DNA of 64,000 bases from contig NZ_BCSP01000001.1 in the NCBI RefSeq assembly GCF_001570925.1, positions 1 to 64,000 on the forward strand, read 5' to 3'. This stretch comes from [Zimmermannella] bifida NBRC 103089. Lineage in GTDB: Bacteria > Actinomycetota > Actinomycetes > Actinomycetales > Microbacteriaceae. The translations under genes were made by a program, and so were the position numbers. Within the stretch, counting starts at the first letter, position 1; each line of letters starts with the position of its first letter. The notes beneath the pieces are model-generated. The model searched no databases and had not been told where the DNA came from. It worked only from the letters and a program-made list of their open reading frames with translations. Positions 19,351 to 27,839 of the stretch are shown in pieces.

Positions 19351-20280
19351 ATGATCCTCGAGCAATCGCATGCAGACCTCTGGTCAACCGTTCACGCCTC
19401 GCAAGTGCGCGCTGTTGTGCAGGCACCGGTTGAGACCGACAACAAGTACCGCCGTGGGGTGGTGCTGCTTGCCACCGGATCGCACACGTATCCCGGCGCG
19501 GCCGTGCTGACTGCTCAGGCGGCGTGCCGCACCGGCGCAGGCATGGTTCGGTACCTCGGGCCAAATGCTGTCGCACAGGGCGTGCTGGCGGTGCGCCCCG
19601 AAGTTGTCCACGGTTCGGGCACGTATCACTGCTTGGTGATCGGATCCGGAATCCCGGATGCGCGCGAAGACGAACGCAGCATGCTGCTGCAAGACAGTGT
19701 CGACGCGGGTATTCCGGCGGTTGTGGATGCTGGCGCCCTCTGCCTCATCGAACCCGGTATGCCGGGTCTGGTGATTACCCCGCACGCACGCGAGCTTTCG
19801 GTACTCCTCAAACGGCTTGGCCTGGCGAACTGGTCCGAAGACGACATCGCTAGTAGCCGCGGTGGAGCTGCACAGGCAGCATCCGAACTGCTCGGCTGCA
19901 CGGTGCTCTTGAAGGGTCGCCACACGTATATCGCCCAGGGTGAGTACCGCGCGACCGTGCGCACACCGAACTCGTGGCTGGCAACGGCCGGCACCGGCGA
20001 CGTACTTGCGGGTGTGCTCGGCACGCTCATTGCGTCCCAGATCGGGCACGGCATCGACATGGATGCGACGCAGCTGTCGCGTACAACTGCCGCAGCCGCG
20101 TGGTTGCATGCTCGGGCCGGTTGGCTTGCGTCGCAGCACAATGCCGGCGTAGCGGTCGCGCCAAACAACGTCCACGCACCGTCAACGATGCTTGACCACG
20201 GGCCGCTCGGCGGCCCGGTGCTCGCATCTGATGTTGCACAAGCCTTGCCCGGTGTGGTTGCCGCCGTACTGGCGAAGTAG
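19351..20280 (+). CDS. nnrD: ADP-dependent NAD(P)H-hydrate dehydratase
   Basis: 309 residues, ribokinase-like fold. Motifs: RRGVVLLATGSHTYPGAAVL, AACRTGAGMVRYL, and LVITPHARELSVLL. ATAGTGDVLAGVLGTLIA near residue 215 carries the catalytic Asp. The enzyme repairs NADHX and NADPHX, damaged hydrated forms of the nicotinamide cofactors. The NnrE epimerase domain is not fused here and is not seen in the window. It starts 11 bases after the second CNNM gene, so the three genes may be cotranscribed. Confidence 0.88.
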   Translation: MILEQSHADLWSTVHASQVRAVVQAPVETDNKYRRGVVLLATGSHTYPGAAVLTAQAACRTGAGMVRYLGPNAVAQGVLAVRPEVVHGSGTYHCLVIGSGIPDAREDERSMLLQDSVDAGIPAVVDAGALCLIEPGMPGLVITPHARELSVLLKRLGLANWSEDDIASSRGGAAQAASELLGCTVLLKGRHTYIAQGEYRATVRTPNSWLATAGTGDVLAGVLGTLIASQIGHGIDMDATQLSRTTAAAAWLHARAGWLASQHNAGVAVAPNNVHAPSTMLDHGPLGGPVLASDVAQALPGVVAAVLAK

Positions 20281-20302
20281 CCCGATAGCACACTCCAACA
20301 CC

Positions 20303-21658
20303 ATGAGCACGATGAACGAACGCTTCGACAGATCGATGAAGCCTGCGGCCGATGGCGCAGCCGGTGTCGACGCTGCGGAGCGTTCGACGAAGCGGCGTCC
20401 GCAGGGCATCAGCGGGCTCGAAACGCTGGCGATATTCCTCGCCATGGCAGGCGTTCACGCCTACATGCTTTGGTTCGCGAGCTGGCACGAGTCCATTCCA
20501 TTCAACGACGTGACAACCGTGTATCGAGGCTGGCTGGACGACGCAGCCGCCAGCGGAGAGATCCCGGGCATCCACGCACCGCTGGTCTATCCGGTGCTGG
20601 CGATCGTGCCCATGTGGCTGGCGAGCGTCATCGGTGGGGAACACCTGTACGCCGTCGGCTGGATTGTCGTGGTCTTTCTGGCCAATTGCTTGCCGCTCTA
20701 CTTGCTGGCAGCCCACGATGCCAACGCGTTCAACGCTCGATTGCGGTTGCGGGCGGCCTGGTGGTGGGTGATCGCTGTGGCGCTCCTGGGTCCAGCAGCC
20801 CTCGGCCGAATCGATGCGATCACTATCCCGATCGTGATTGCCGCACTCCTGTTTGCCCGCCGAAAGGTCGCGACCTCTGGTGCCTTGCTCACCATCGGTG
20901 CGTGGATCAAAGTCTGGCCGGCCGCCGCGTTTGTCGCGCTGGTAACCGCGCACCGACATCGCCTGCGCGCTATCTTGGCCGGCGCCGTTGTGACCGCCCT
21001 CGTCATCGTCACGGCGCTGCTGGTCGGTGGCACGGATGCGTTCAGTAACCTCACCTCGTTTGTTTCGGGGCAGACCGGTCGCGGTCTTCAGGTCGAATCG
21101 GTTGCGGCGGGCTGGTTCGTGTGGCTCGGATCGATCGATGTTCCGGGCTATCAGATCTTCTTCAATAGCGAGATCATCACGGTGGAGATCACGGGTCCAG
21201 GTACCGCGGCCGTCGCAGGCGTCCTGACCCCGCTCATGTTCATCCTGATGCTCGGGTTTGTGGCGATGGCAGTCTGGAGCCTTCGCAACGGTGGCCAATT
21301 CGCCCGCGTACTGCCAGCGCTCACGCTGGGACTCGTGGCAACATTCATCGCGGCAAACAAAGTTGGGTCGCCGCAGTTCTACGGATGGCTCGCTGCCCCG
21401 ATCGTGTTGGGAATGATCTGGGATGGCCGTCGCTACCGACTCCCCGCTATCGTGGGCTGGGTAGTCGCGGCGCTGACGCAATTGATCTATCCATTCATGT
21501 ACCAATTCGTCATGTCGGCTCACGACGCCGGTGCGCTGGTACTCGGCGTGCGCAACCTCCTGCTGCTAACGCTGCTGGTGATGGCCTTCCGGCTATTGCT
21601 TCCCGTTAGGCGGCGGCGGTTTGTGCCGCTGCGAGCTTCCCTTACCGCGGGGAAGTAA
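20303..21658 (+). CDS. GT87-type integral membrane glycosyltransferase (DUF2029-like), copy 1
   Basis: About 451 residues from ATG at 20303; ATG at 20312 is an alternative and neither has a strong ribosome binding site. About ten to eleven transmembrane helices. The first extracytoplasmic loop carries FNDVTTVYRGWLDD, with the acidic residue expected of GT-C polyprenol-dependent transferases. AWWWVIAVALLGPAALGRIDA, TIGAWIKVWPAAAF and ANKVGSPQFYGWL follow. The family includes mannosyltransferases that use decaprenyl-phosphomannose to build phosphatidylinositol mannosides or lipoglycans. The acceptor here is unknown. A related gene follows at 21.9 kb. The last codons and the stop lie in an 18-bp tandem repeat. 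Confidence 0.75.
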   Translation: MSTMNERFDRSMKPAADGAAGVDAAERSTKRRPQGISGLETLAIFLAMAGVHAYMLWFASWHESIPFNDVTTVYRGWLDDAAASGEIPGIHAPLVYPVLAIVPMWLASVIGGEHLYAVGWIVVVFLANCLPLYLLAAHDANAFNARLRLRAAWWWVIAVALLGPAALGRIDAITIPIVIAALLFARRKVATSGALLTIGAWIKVWPAAAFVALVTAHRHRLRAILAGAVVTALVIVTALLVGGTDAFSNLTSFVSGQTGRGLQVESVAAGWFVWLGSIDVPGYQIFFNSEIITVEITGPGTAAVAGVLTPLMFILMLGFVAMAVWSLRNGGQFARVLPALTLGLVATFIAANKVGSPQFYGWLAAPIVLGMIWDGRRYRLPAIVGWVVAALTQLIYPFMYQFVMSAHDAGALVLGVRNLLLLTLLVMAFRLLLPVRRRRFVPLRASLTAGK

Positions 21659-21697
21659 CGGACCCCGGGGAAGTAACGGACCGCGGGGAAGTAACGG
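21644..21697. repeat. Three tandem 18-bp repeats spanning a stop codon
   Basis: Three consecutive copies of ACCGCGGGGAAGTAACGG (middle copy ACCCCGGGG...) occupy 21644-21661, 21662-21679 and 21680-21697. The unit length is a multiple of three, and each copy carries the TAA stop in the frame of the upstream glycosyltransferase gene. The first copy encodes its C-terminal Thr-Ala-Gly-Lys and stop. Confidence 0.95.
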
Positions 21698-21817
21698 GGA
21701 ATGGCACTACGAACGGCATATGCGCCTGTGCAAGCTATCGCAGCGCGGCGATGAACCGTGAGCGAAGTGTTCGAATCCACCGGGACTTGCCGCAGCTGAT
21801 CCGCATCCGCCCTGCCC

Positions 21818-21862
21818 GAAACCAACCTGACTGAAACCAACCTGACTGAAACCAACCCGACC
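21818..21862. repeat. Three tandem 15-bp repeats (Glu-Thr-Asn-Leu/Pro-Thr in frame)
   Basis: GAAACCAACCTGACT occurs at 21818-21832 and 21833-21847, and GAAACCAACCCGACC at 21848-21862. They are in frame with the second glycosyltransferase gene, and the frame is open from 21800. No standard start codon lies upstream of them, so they are probably untranslated leader or the remains of a longer N-terminus. Confidence 0.9.
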
Positions 21863-21880
21863 GATGAAGTGCTGCACGCA

Positions 21881-23170
21881 ATGAACCAACTGCTCACCCT
21901 GCTCCGCACCGGGCAACGCCCCGAACGTTGGACCCCGCAATTCGAATTGCGGATGCTTTGGGGACTGTTCATCGGAGCACATATTGCGTTTGGTGCGCTT
22001 TCGGCGCTTCACAACCACATGCCCTATGCCGACGTCACCGTCGTGTATCGCGGCTGGTTGGACGACGCGCTCGCTGGCAACGCCCCGGGCATTACGCAGC
22101 CGTTCGTGTACCCCGTCGCTGCACTGCTACCCATGTGGGTGGCGCATCTGCTCGGCGGAAGCGAGTTCTTTGTCATCGGCTGGATGGTCGAAGTGTTTGC
22201 GCTGAACGCGCTGGCTCTTTGGTGGCTCATTACCCGTCGCGGTCGGTTTACCGAGCTGTATCGCCGCGCGGCCTGGTGGTGGACGGTCTTCCTCTGGCTC
22301 TTGGGCCCGATCGCGCTGGGCCGAATCGACGCCATTACCGTACCGATCGCCATGGTGGCGCTGTTGCGGTTGCGGCGCAGCGTCGCCACCAGCAGCTTCT
22401 GGCTGACCATCGGTGCGTGGATGAAGGTCTGGCCAGCAGCGCTGGTGGCAGCCGTGTTTACCACGACAAAGGCTCGCCTGCGCGTCATCGCGGGCGGCAT
22501 CGTGGCATGCCTGTTGGTGCTGCTTCCGGTGGCCGCTGTCGCTGGCGTCCCCGGCGTACAAAACGCCCTGAGCTTCGTGACCGGTCAGAATGAACGCGGC
22601 CTGCAGTTGGAATCTGTGGCCTCGAGTGTCTTCTTGCTGGGGCATTCCCTCGGCATTGGCGGGTACGAAGTTCGCTATTCAACTGAGATTCTGACGCAAG
22701 AAATTCTGGGTCCGGGGGTCGACGCGGTTGGCGCGCTGCTCACCCCAATGATGTTTGTCTTGCTGATCGGTCTCATTCTCGTCACCGCTATCCGCATCCA
22801 CCGCGGAGCCACTATGGCTCGCATGCTGCCCGCACTATCACTGAGCATCGTGCTGAGCTTCATCATCGCGAACAAGGTCGGCTCACCCCAGTTCATTGCC
22901 TGGTTGGCGGCGATCATCGTGCTCGGACTGGTGTGGAACGGTCGCGAATTTGCACGCATTGCCCGACTCGGGCTCATCGTGGCCGGACTGACGCAGTGGA
23001 TCTACCCGTGGGCCTACGGCTGGGTCGTCCATGCCGAGCTGTTCGGCGCGGTGTTGTTGTTCGCCCGAAACGCCCTGCTGGTATGGATGCTGGTGCTCAG
23101 TGTTCGGATGCTGCTCACGTCGAGAACGCACACCGCTTCGAGCACCTTGGCAAGTAAGCAAGAGGCGTAG
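21881..23170 (+). CDS. GT87-type integral membrane glycosyltransferase (DUF2029-like), copy 2
   Basis: About 429 residues from ATG 21881 (GTG 21869 is possible). It is a paralogue of the preceding gene, with the same marker segments: YADVTVVYRGWLDDAL, AWWWTVFLWLLGPIALGRIDA, TIGAWMKVWPAALV, SFVTGQNERGLQLESVASSVF and ANKVGSPQFIAWLAA. The N-terminal cytoplasmic part differs. Ten or so transmembrane helices. Probably a GT-C transferase that uses a polyprenol-linked sugar on the outer face of the membrane; the sugar and acceptor are unknown. The close arrangement suggests tandem duplication. Confidence 0.75.
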   Translation: MNQLLTLLRTGQRPERWTPQFELRMLWGLFIGAHIAFGALSALHNHMPYADVTVVYRGWLDDALAGNAPGITQPFVYPVAALLPMWVAHLLGGSEFFVIGWMVEVFALNALALWWLITRRGRFTELYRRAAWWWTVFLWLLGPIALGRIDAITVPIAMVALLRLRRSVATSSFWLTIGAWMKVWPAALVAAVFTTTKARLRVIAGGIVACLLVLLPVAAVAGVPGVQNALSFVTGQNERGLQLESVASSVFLLGHSLGIGGYEVRYSTEILTQEILGPGVDAVGALLTPMMFVLLIGLILVTAIRIHRGATMARMLPALSLSIVLSFIIANKVGSPQFIAWLAAIIVLGLVWNGREFARIARLGLIVAGLTQWIYPWAYGWVVHAELFGAVLLFARNALLVWMLVLSVRMLLTSRTHTASSTLASKQEA

Positions 23171-23220
23171 CTCGCGCAGGGGCAGGTGCTTGCCGTAACG
23201 CGCTGCTAAGCAGTGGCCGA

Positions 23221-23253
23221 ACGGATGCCCGACGAGCGACGCGGCGCATCCGT
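23221..23253. terminator. Candidate terminator between convergent glycosyltransferase and metX genes
   Basis: Inverted repeat ACGGATGC / GCATCCGT with a 17-base spacer that itself has short CCG/CGG pairing, between two converging genes. There is no clear T-run, so the call is modest. Confidence 0.4.
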
Positions 23254-23260
23254 GACCGTA

Positions 23261-24475
23261 TTAGACGGCGGTATTGAGCAGTCGCTGAATCTGCTCGCCG
23301 ACCCGCGGAAGTTCGATCAAGAAACCGTCGTGACCGAACGGGGAGTCGAGCTCGAAGGACCGGGAACCCGTAAGCGAGTTCGGCAGCGCAGCGGCGATGC
23401 GGTGCTGGGTGGCGATCGTGAAATAGCTGTCGGTAGTGACCCCGAGCACCAGCGTCGGCACGGTCATCGTTGCCAGGGCTGCTTCGACGCCACCGCGGTT
23501 ACGGCCAACGTCGTGGCTATTCATTGCCCCAACCAGGGTGATGTAGCTATTCGCATCAAACCGACGAGTGAATCGGTTGCCGTGGAAATCCAAGTACGAC
23601 TGCACCGAGTAGCGACCACCGTCGCGCGTGGGCGACATGGCCGACTGCCAGGAGCGGCCAAACCGGTCGTCAAGTTCGGCGCTGCCGCGATACGTCAGCA
23701 TTGCCATGCGGCGAGCGAGGGCAAGACCACGGCTCGGGCCGCCACCGGCACCGGCGTCGTAGTAGTTACCGGCCCGCCAGGCCGGATCAAGTCGAATCGC
23801 ATCGGCTTGCAGCGTATTGATCGCAATATTCGCGGCGTCGATCGCCGGTGGTGCGGCCAGAATCATCAGGCGCTGCAATTGCTCGGGGAACATGCACGCG
23901 AACTCGAGTGCCTGCATCCCGCCGAGTGAGCCACCGATGACCGCAGCGAACCGGTCGATGCCGAGCGCCGTTGCCAGGATGCTGGTCGCACGCGCTTGGT
24001 CACGAATGGTCGTCTTTGGGAATCCGGCGCCCCATTCGCTGCCATCGGGGCCGATCGATGAAGGTCCGGTGGTCCCCTGGCAGCTGCCGAGCGTATTGGC
24101 ACAAATGACGTAGTACTTGTCGGTATCGAGGGGCTTGCCCGGGCCGATCATGCCCTGCCACCAACCGGCAGTTGCCTGGCCGGGCCCGGTGGAGCCGATG
24201 ACGTGGGCGTCGCCGGTGAGCGCGTGGAACACCAGAATGGCGTTGCTCGCGTCGTCGTTGAGCGTACCCCAGTGCTCGTACGCCATGCGCAGCGGTACCT
24301 GACCGCCGTGTTCGAATTCGAAGATGCCGAGGTCGACAAACTGGCGATTGGCTACCGGGTCGCCTTCGCGCCAGGCACCGGATGCGGGTGGGCTGAGTGT
24401 TTCGCGCAGGGGATGTGCCGCGCCCGCTTGCGGTACGCGGGCGTTGACTCGGAAATCATCATCAGACCAGTGCAT
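23261..24475 (-). CDS. metX: Homoserine O-acetyltransferase
   Basis: About 404 residues from ATG 24475; the frame can be extended to GTG 24529. An alpha/beta hydrolase: AYEHWG, HALTGDAHVIG, NTLGSCQGTTGPSS, and the nucleophile elbow GGSLGGMQALEFA. GVTTDSYF and GHDGFLIELPRVG supply the catalytic Asp and His regions. It acetylates homoserine with acetyl-CoA, the first step towards methionine. The product feeds MetY, encoded upstream on the same strand. The ATG lies seven bases after a -10-like TAAACT without a ribosome binding site, which favours a leaderless message starting at 24475. Confidence 0.92.
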   Translation of the reverse strand: MHWSDDDFRVNARVPQAGAAHPLRETLSPPASGAWREGDPVANRQFVDLGIFEFEHGGQVPLRMAYEHWGTLNDDASNAILVFHALTGDAHVIGSTGPGQATAGWWQGMIGPGKPLDTDKYYVICANTLGSCQGTTGPSSIGPDGSEWGAGFPKTTIRDQARATSILATALGIDRFAAVIGGSLGGMQALEFACMFPEQLQRLMILAAPPAIDAANIAINTLQADAIRLDPAWRAGNYYDAGAGGGPSRGLALARRMAMLTYRGSAELDDRFGRSWQSAMSPTRDGGRYSVQSYLDFHGNRFTRRFDANSYITLVGAMNSHDVGRNRGGVEAALATMTVPTLVLGVTTDSYFTIATQHRIAAALPNSLTGSRSFELDSPFGHDGFLIELPRVGEQIQRLLNTAV

Positions 24476-24482
24476 TGCCAAG

Positions 24483-24512
24483 AGTTTAGTCGGGGTGTCG
24501 GGAAAATGTCTG
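24483..24512 (-). promoter_or_regulatory. Candidate metX promoter (leaderless)
   Basis: Reading the minus strand: -35-like CAGACA (24507-24512), an 18-base spacer, -10-like TAAACT (24483-24488), then seven bases to the ATG. The first transcribed base would fall at or next to the start codon. This fits the hairpin upstream, which separates metX from metY transcription. Confidence 0.45.
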
Positions 24513-24619
24513 CGGTTGGTCGGGCGCACTACCTGCGCATGTCCGCGAGTCAGCTTGCGCGCATCCTCAACAATGATTTCGGGCCGATTTTGCCCAGTTA
24601 ACGCTCCGCGTACTGTGCA

Positions 24620-24664
24620 AAGTCGGCCGCAACAGCAGCTGATGGGTGCCGTTGCGGCCGACTT
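24620..24664. terminator. Terminator-like hairpin between metY and metX
   Basis: A perfect 14-bp stem (AAGTCGGCCGCAAC at 24620-24633 with its complement at 24651-24664) and a 17-base loop. It lies downstream of metY and upstream of metX on their common strand, so it should separate their transcription. No long T-run follows. Confidence 0.6.
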
Positions 24665-24674
24665 GTGCGGATCC

Positions 24675-24786
24675 GGGTTGCGGGCGCGGATTGCGGGATG
24701 CGGGTTGCGCGCGGGTTGCGGGCGCGGATTGCGGGATGCGGGTTGCGGATTGCGGGATGCGGGTTTCCGGTTACGGATGCGGGTGG
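24675..24786. repeat. G-rich 38-bp tandem repeats between metX and metY
   Basis: Two near-identical 38-bp units (24675-24712 and 24713-24750) share the same first 34 bases. A degenerate third part with the same words (GCGGGATGCGGG, GGATTGCGGG) follows to about 24786. The plus strand is very G-rich and the heptamer GGATGCG occurs four times. The region is non-coding and lies between the metY stop and the terminator hairpin. Confidence 0.9.
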
Positions 24787-24859
24787 TTTGGATGGGTTGC
24801 CTTGCCAGGCGCTAAGCCGGGCCGGGCAACGGCGGCAGGGGAGCAGCTACCTGCTGCGG

Positions 24860-26170
24860 TTACTCCGCGTGCGTGACTGCCGTAGCGATCGCCTGCTCAA
24901 TGTCAGCGATGAGGTCATCAACGTGCTCGAGACCCACCGACAGACGAACCAGACCGGGCGTCACACCCGCATCCAGCTGCTGCTCTGGCGACAGCTGGGC
25001 GTGAGTCGTGGATGCGGGGTGCGTCGCGATCGAGCGCACGTCACCAATGTTCACGACGTGCTTGAACAGGCCGACGCTCTCGACGAAGCTGCGGCCAACA
25101 TCGCGCCCACCGCGAAGCTCGAAGCTCAGCAGACCGCTGGCACCAAGCGGCGCGTACTTGCGAGCGTGTTCGTGGTACGGGCTCGACTCGAGGCCCGGGT
25201 AGTTCACACTCACCACATCCGGGTGGGATTCGAGCCACTCGGCAATGGTCTGCGTGTTCTGTACGTGTCGGTCCATGCGCAGGCTCAACGTCTCGATGCC
25301 CTGTAGCAGTTGCCACGACGAAGCTGGTGCCAGTGCGGTGCCGAGGTCGCGAAGCAACTGCACGCGTGCCTTGATGATGAACGCCAACTTGTCGCCGACC
25401 GCATCCGTGTACTGGATGTTGTTGTAGCTGGGGTCTGGCTCGGTGAAACCGGGGAAACGCTCGGGGTACTTGCTCCATTCGAAGGTGCCACCGTCAACAA
25501 TGGCGCCGGCGATGACCGCGCCGTGGCCGCCGAGGTACTTCGTGGCGGAGTGCACGATGATGTCTGCACCGTGCTCGAACGGACGCACCAGGTACGGCGT
25601 TGCCACCGTGTTGTCGACGATCAGCGGCACACCGGCGGTGTGAGCGATGTCGGCCACCGTGGAGATGTCAAGCACGCTGATCGACGGGTTACCGATGGTT
25701 TCGGCGTAGAGCGCCTTGGTGTTTGGGCGAATCGCGTTGCGCCACTCTTCGGGGTCGTTCTGGTCGCGGATGAACGTGGTTTCGATACCGGTGCGCGCAA
25801 GCGTGTAGCGCAGCAGGTTGTAGGTGCCGCCATAGATTGCCGACGAAGCCACGATGTGGTCACCGGCGCCGGCGAGGTTCAGGATCGCTAGGAGTTCAGC
25901 CGACTGGCCACTGGCAACCGCGAGTGCGCCAACGCCGCCTTCGAGATCAGCGATGCGCTGCTCGAACACGTCGGTCGTGGGGTTCATGATGCGCGTGTAG
26001 ATGTTGCCCGACTCGGTGAGCGCAAAGAGGTTTGCGGCGTGGTCAGCATCGTTAAAGGTGTATGCCGTGGTCTGGTAAATCGGCGTTGCAACCGAGTTCG
26101 TCGGATCAGTAGCCGCACCGGCGTGGATCTGGCGGGTTTCGAAGTGCTGAGGTTCGGTTGAGCGAGTCAT
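24860..26170 (-). CDS. metY: O-acetylhomoserine sulfhydrylase (aminocarboxypropyltransferase)
   Basis: About 436 residues. The frame is open to 26275, but AGGAGG lies seven bases before ATG 26170 and decides the start. A PLP enzyme of the Cys/Met metabolism family: [27 protein letters not shown] and [13 protein letters not shown], with the PLP lysine in [21 protein letters not shown] is the usual C-terminal signature. It joins O-acetylhomoserine with sulfide to give homocysteine. Its substrate is made by MetX, encoded next to it. About 190 bases separate the start from the divergent neighbour gene. I saw no SAM riboswitch in that stretch. Confidence 0.93.
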   Translation of the reverse strand: MTRSTEPQHFETRQIHAGAATDPTNSVATPIYQTTAYTFNDADHAANLFALTESGNIYTRIMNPTTDVFEQRIADLEGGVGALAVASGQSAELLAILNLAGAGDHIVASSAIYGGTYNLLRYTLARTGIETTFIRDQNDPEEWRNAIRPNTKALYAETIGNPSISVLDISTVADIAHTAGVPLIVDNTVATPYLVRPFEHGADIIVHSATKYLGGHGAVIAGAIVDGGTFEWSKYPERFPGFTEPDPSYNNIQYTDAVGDKLAFIIKARVQLLRDLGTALAPASSWQLLQGIETLSLRMDRHVQNTQTIAEWLESHPDVVSVNYPGLESSPYHEHARKYAPLGASGLLSFELRGGRDVGRSFVESVGLFKHVVNIGDVRSIATHPASTTHAQLSPEQQLDAGVTPGLVRLSVGLEHVDDLIADIEQAIATAVTHAE

Positions 26171-26362
26171 GCGCATCCTCCTGATTGGTGGTGACGTCGG
26201 CGTGAACGGTTTCGCGTCGTCGCCACCGGCGGGTGGTCTTGCTCCGATCATGCCGAACCATCCGAGCTTGAACAATTCGCGGTGTCATATTTCGACTTGA
26301 CCGGTGCGGATATTGCGCCAACGTTCGGGTGCCGACGGGATGCGCGTGCGAAAATTGGCGAC

Positions 26363-27067
26363 ATGACCGTAGTGCTCTCTGGTGGTATCGATACCGAATC
26401 CGCAAAACCCATCGCATCCCGACTGCTTCGTGACCTGGGGCAAGTTCTGGCTGGTGATGATCGCCTGCCGCGGATTGGGATCCTGGCTCGCGGTGTCGAA
26501 TCGGCGCTCGTGATTGCAGAGCTTCGTGCGGCGTTCGGTGACGGAAATTGTGAACTCATCGAACTCGACGGCGTTGTTGCCACCGAGCAGCTGCTGCCAC
26601 TGGACGCGCTGGTGGTGACCGACGGCGACGCTGCCGCGTCGCTGGCTGCACTCGAACCAGTGCTCGCGGATCTTCGCGGCATGGTGCACCGCGGCACCTC
26701 GTTCTGGGGGATCGGCGCGGGTGCGGCGATCGCTGCCGAACTCGCGATTATTGACGGGTTCGAGATCGGTGGCGTGGCCGTGGCGCCGCGCCTCTCAACC
26801 GATGTGGCGTCGGAAGTCCAATTGGCAACTGGACTCGGACTCATCGACATCACGGTGCTGCCCGGTGCTGCGCAACTTGGCCGCCTGGGCATCGGTATTG
26901 CCGCATGTGAGGCAGGCTTGCTCGACCGTGTTATTGCGCTGGATGCGGGCATGAGTTTGGTAATTGAGTCGGGCGCTATTCGTCTGGTCGGTGGTACCGG
27001 CAGCATGTGGGAAATCGCGGCGGATGCGAATGGCATCGTGACCGTTGGCACCCGCGGCGCCGAGTGA
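26363..27067 (+). CDS. Peptidase S51/type 1 glutamine amidotransferase-like protein, probably inactive
   Basis: About 234 residues from ATG 26363 (the frame opens earlier at 26282). The fold pattern resembles cyanophycinase/S51 serine peptidases: [19 protein letters not shown] at the start, [19 protein letters not shown], a nucleophile-elbow position in [15 protein letters not shown], then [21 protein letters not shown] and a short terminal beta part. Active members have Ser in the GTSAGA elbow; here the residue is Gly in GIGAGA, so catalysis is doubtful. Assignment is by pattern only. The stop overlaps the ung start (GTGA), so the two are coupled. Confidence 0.6.
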   Translation: MTVVLSGGIDTESAKPIASRLLRDLGQVLAGDDRLPRIGILARGVESALVIAELRAAFGDGNCELIELDGVVATEQLLPLDALVVTDGDAAASLAALEPVLADLRGMVHRGTSFWGIGAGAAIAAELAIIDGFEIGGVAVAPRLSTDVASEVQLATGLGLIDITVLPGAAQLGRLGIGIAACEAGLLDRVIALDAGMSLVIESGAIRLVGGTGSMWEIAADANGIVTVGTRGAE

Positions 27068-27786
27068 ATCCGTTGCTGGGCCAGACCGATCGTGCTGAAG
27101 GCTTCGCCGCGCTCGCCGAGCGGGGCGTAATCGCCGCGGACTGGGCGGCGGCATTAGCCCCGGCGGATGCCGAACTTCACCGTGCCGGGGACTTCCTGCG
27201 CGCGGAAATTGCCGCCGGACACACCTACCTGCCGGCAGCCGACCGCATCCTGCGTGCATTTTCACAGCCGCTTGCCGATGTGCGGGTCGTCATCGTGGGG
27301 CAGGACCCGTACCCAACCGCCGGTCACCCGATCGGTCTGTCGTTTGCTGTCGAACGGACGGTGCGTCCGCTGCCGCGCTCGCTCACGAATATCTACCGCG
27401 AGCTTCAGGATGACCTGGGCATTCCACCAGCTGCCCATGGCGATTTGAGCCGCTGGAGCAGCCAAGGCGTGTTGCTGCTTAACCGCGTGCTGACCGTTCG
27501 GCCCGGTGCTCCCGCATCCCACCGCAGGCAGGGATGGGAAGCGGTGACCGAATGCGCGCTACGGGCTTTAGCGGCTCGCGGTGGCCCGCTTGTCGCGATT
27601 CTCTGGGGCAACGATGCACGATCAACACGCAAGTTTCTCGGTGATGTGCCCGCTATCGAATCCGCGCATCCGTCGCCGCTGTCGGCAAGTCGTGGGTTCT
27701 TTGGCTCGGCACCGTTCTCGCGCGCGAATGCCCTGTTGCAGCAGCAGGGTGGCGACCCGATAGATTGGCGCGTCGACGCACCGTAG
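27064..27786 (+). CDS. ung: Uracil-DNA glycosylase, family 1
   Basis: About 240 residues from GTG 27064, which overlaps the stop of the preceding gene (GTGA). The start is chosen by that coupling and by the family N-terminus. Motif A is [17 protein letters not shown], with the catalytic Asp in [27 protein letters not shown] follows, and motif B is [18 protein letters not shown], with the catalytic His. It removes uracil from DNA after cytosine deamination or dUMP misincorporation and starts base excision repair. Confidence 0.94.
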   Translation: MNPLLGQTDRAEGFAALAERGVIAADWAAALAPADAELHRAGDFLRAEIAAGHTYLPAADRILRAFSQPLADVRVVIVGQDPYPTAGHPIGLSFAVERTVRPLPRSLTNIYRELQDDLGIPPAAHGDLSRWSSQGVLLLNRVLTVRPGAPASHRRQGWEAVTECALRALAARGGPLVAILWGNDARSTRKFLGDVPAIESAHPSPLSASRGFFGSAPFSRANALLQQQGGDPIDWRVDAP

Positions 27787-27839
27787 TCGCGATGTGACTT
27801 GTCACCGTGCTGTCTGGCGGTCGGCCTAGCATTGGCACT

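Noticed and set aside
21644-21862. Possible CRISPR array
   Set aside because: The 18-bp and 15-bp repeats are directly joined, without unique spacers, and no cas gene is near.
26171-26362. SAM riboswitch before metY
   Set aside because: The stretch has GC-rich pairing (CCACC/GGTGG) but I could not fit the conserved core of SAM-I, SAM-II or SAM-IV. A covariance-model search would decide it.
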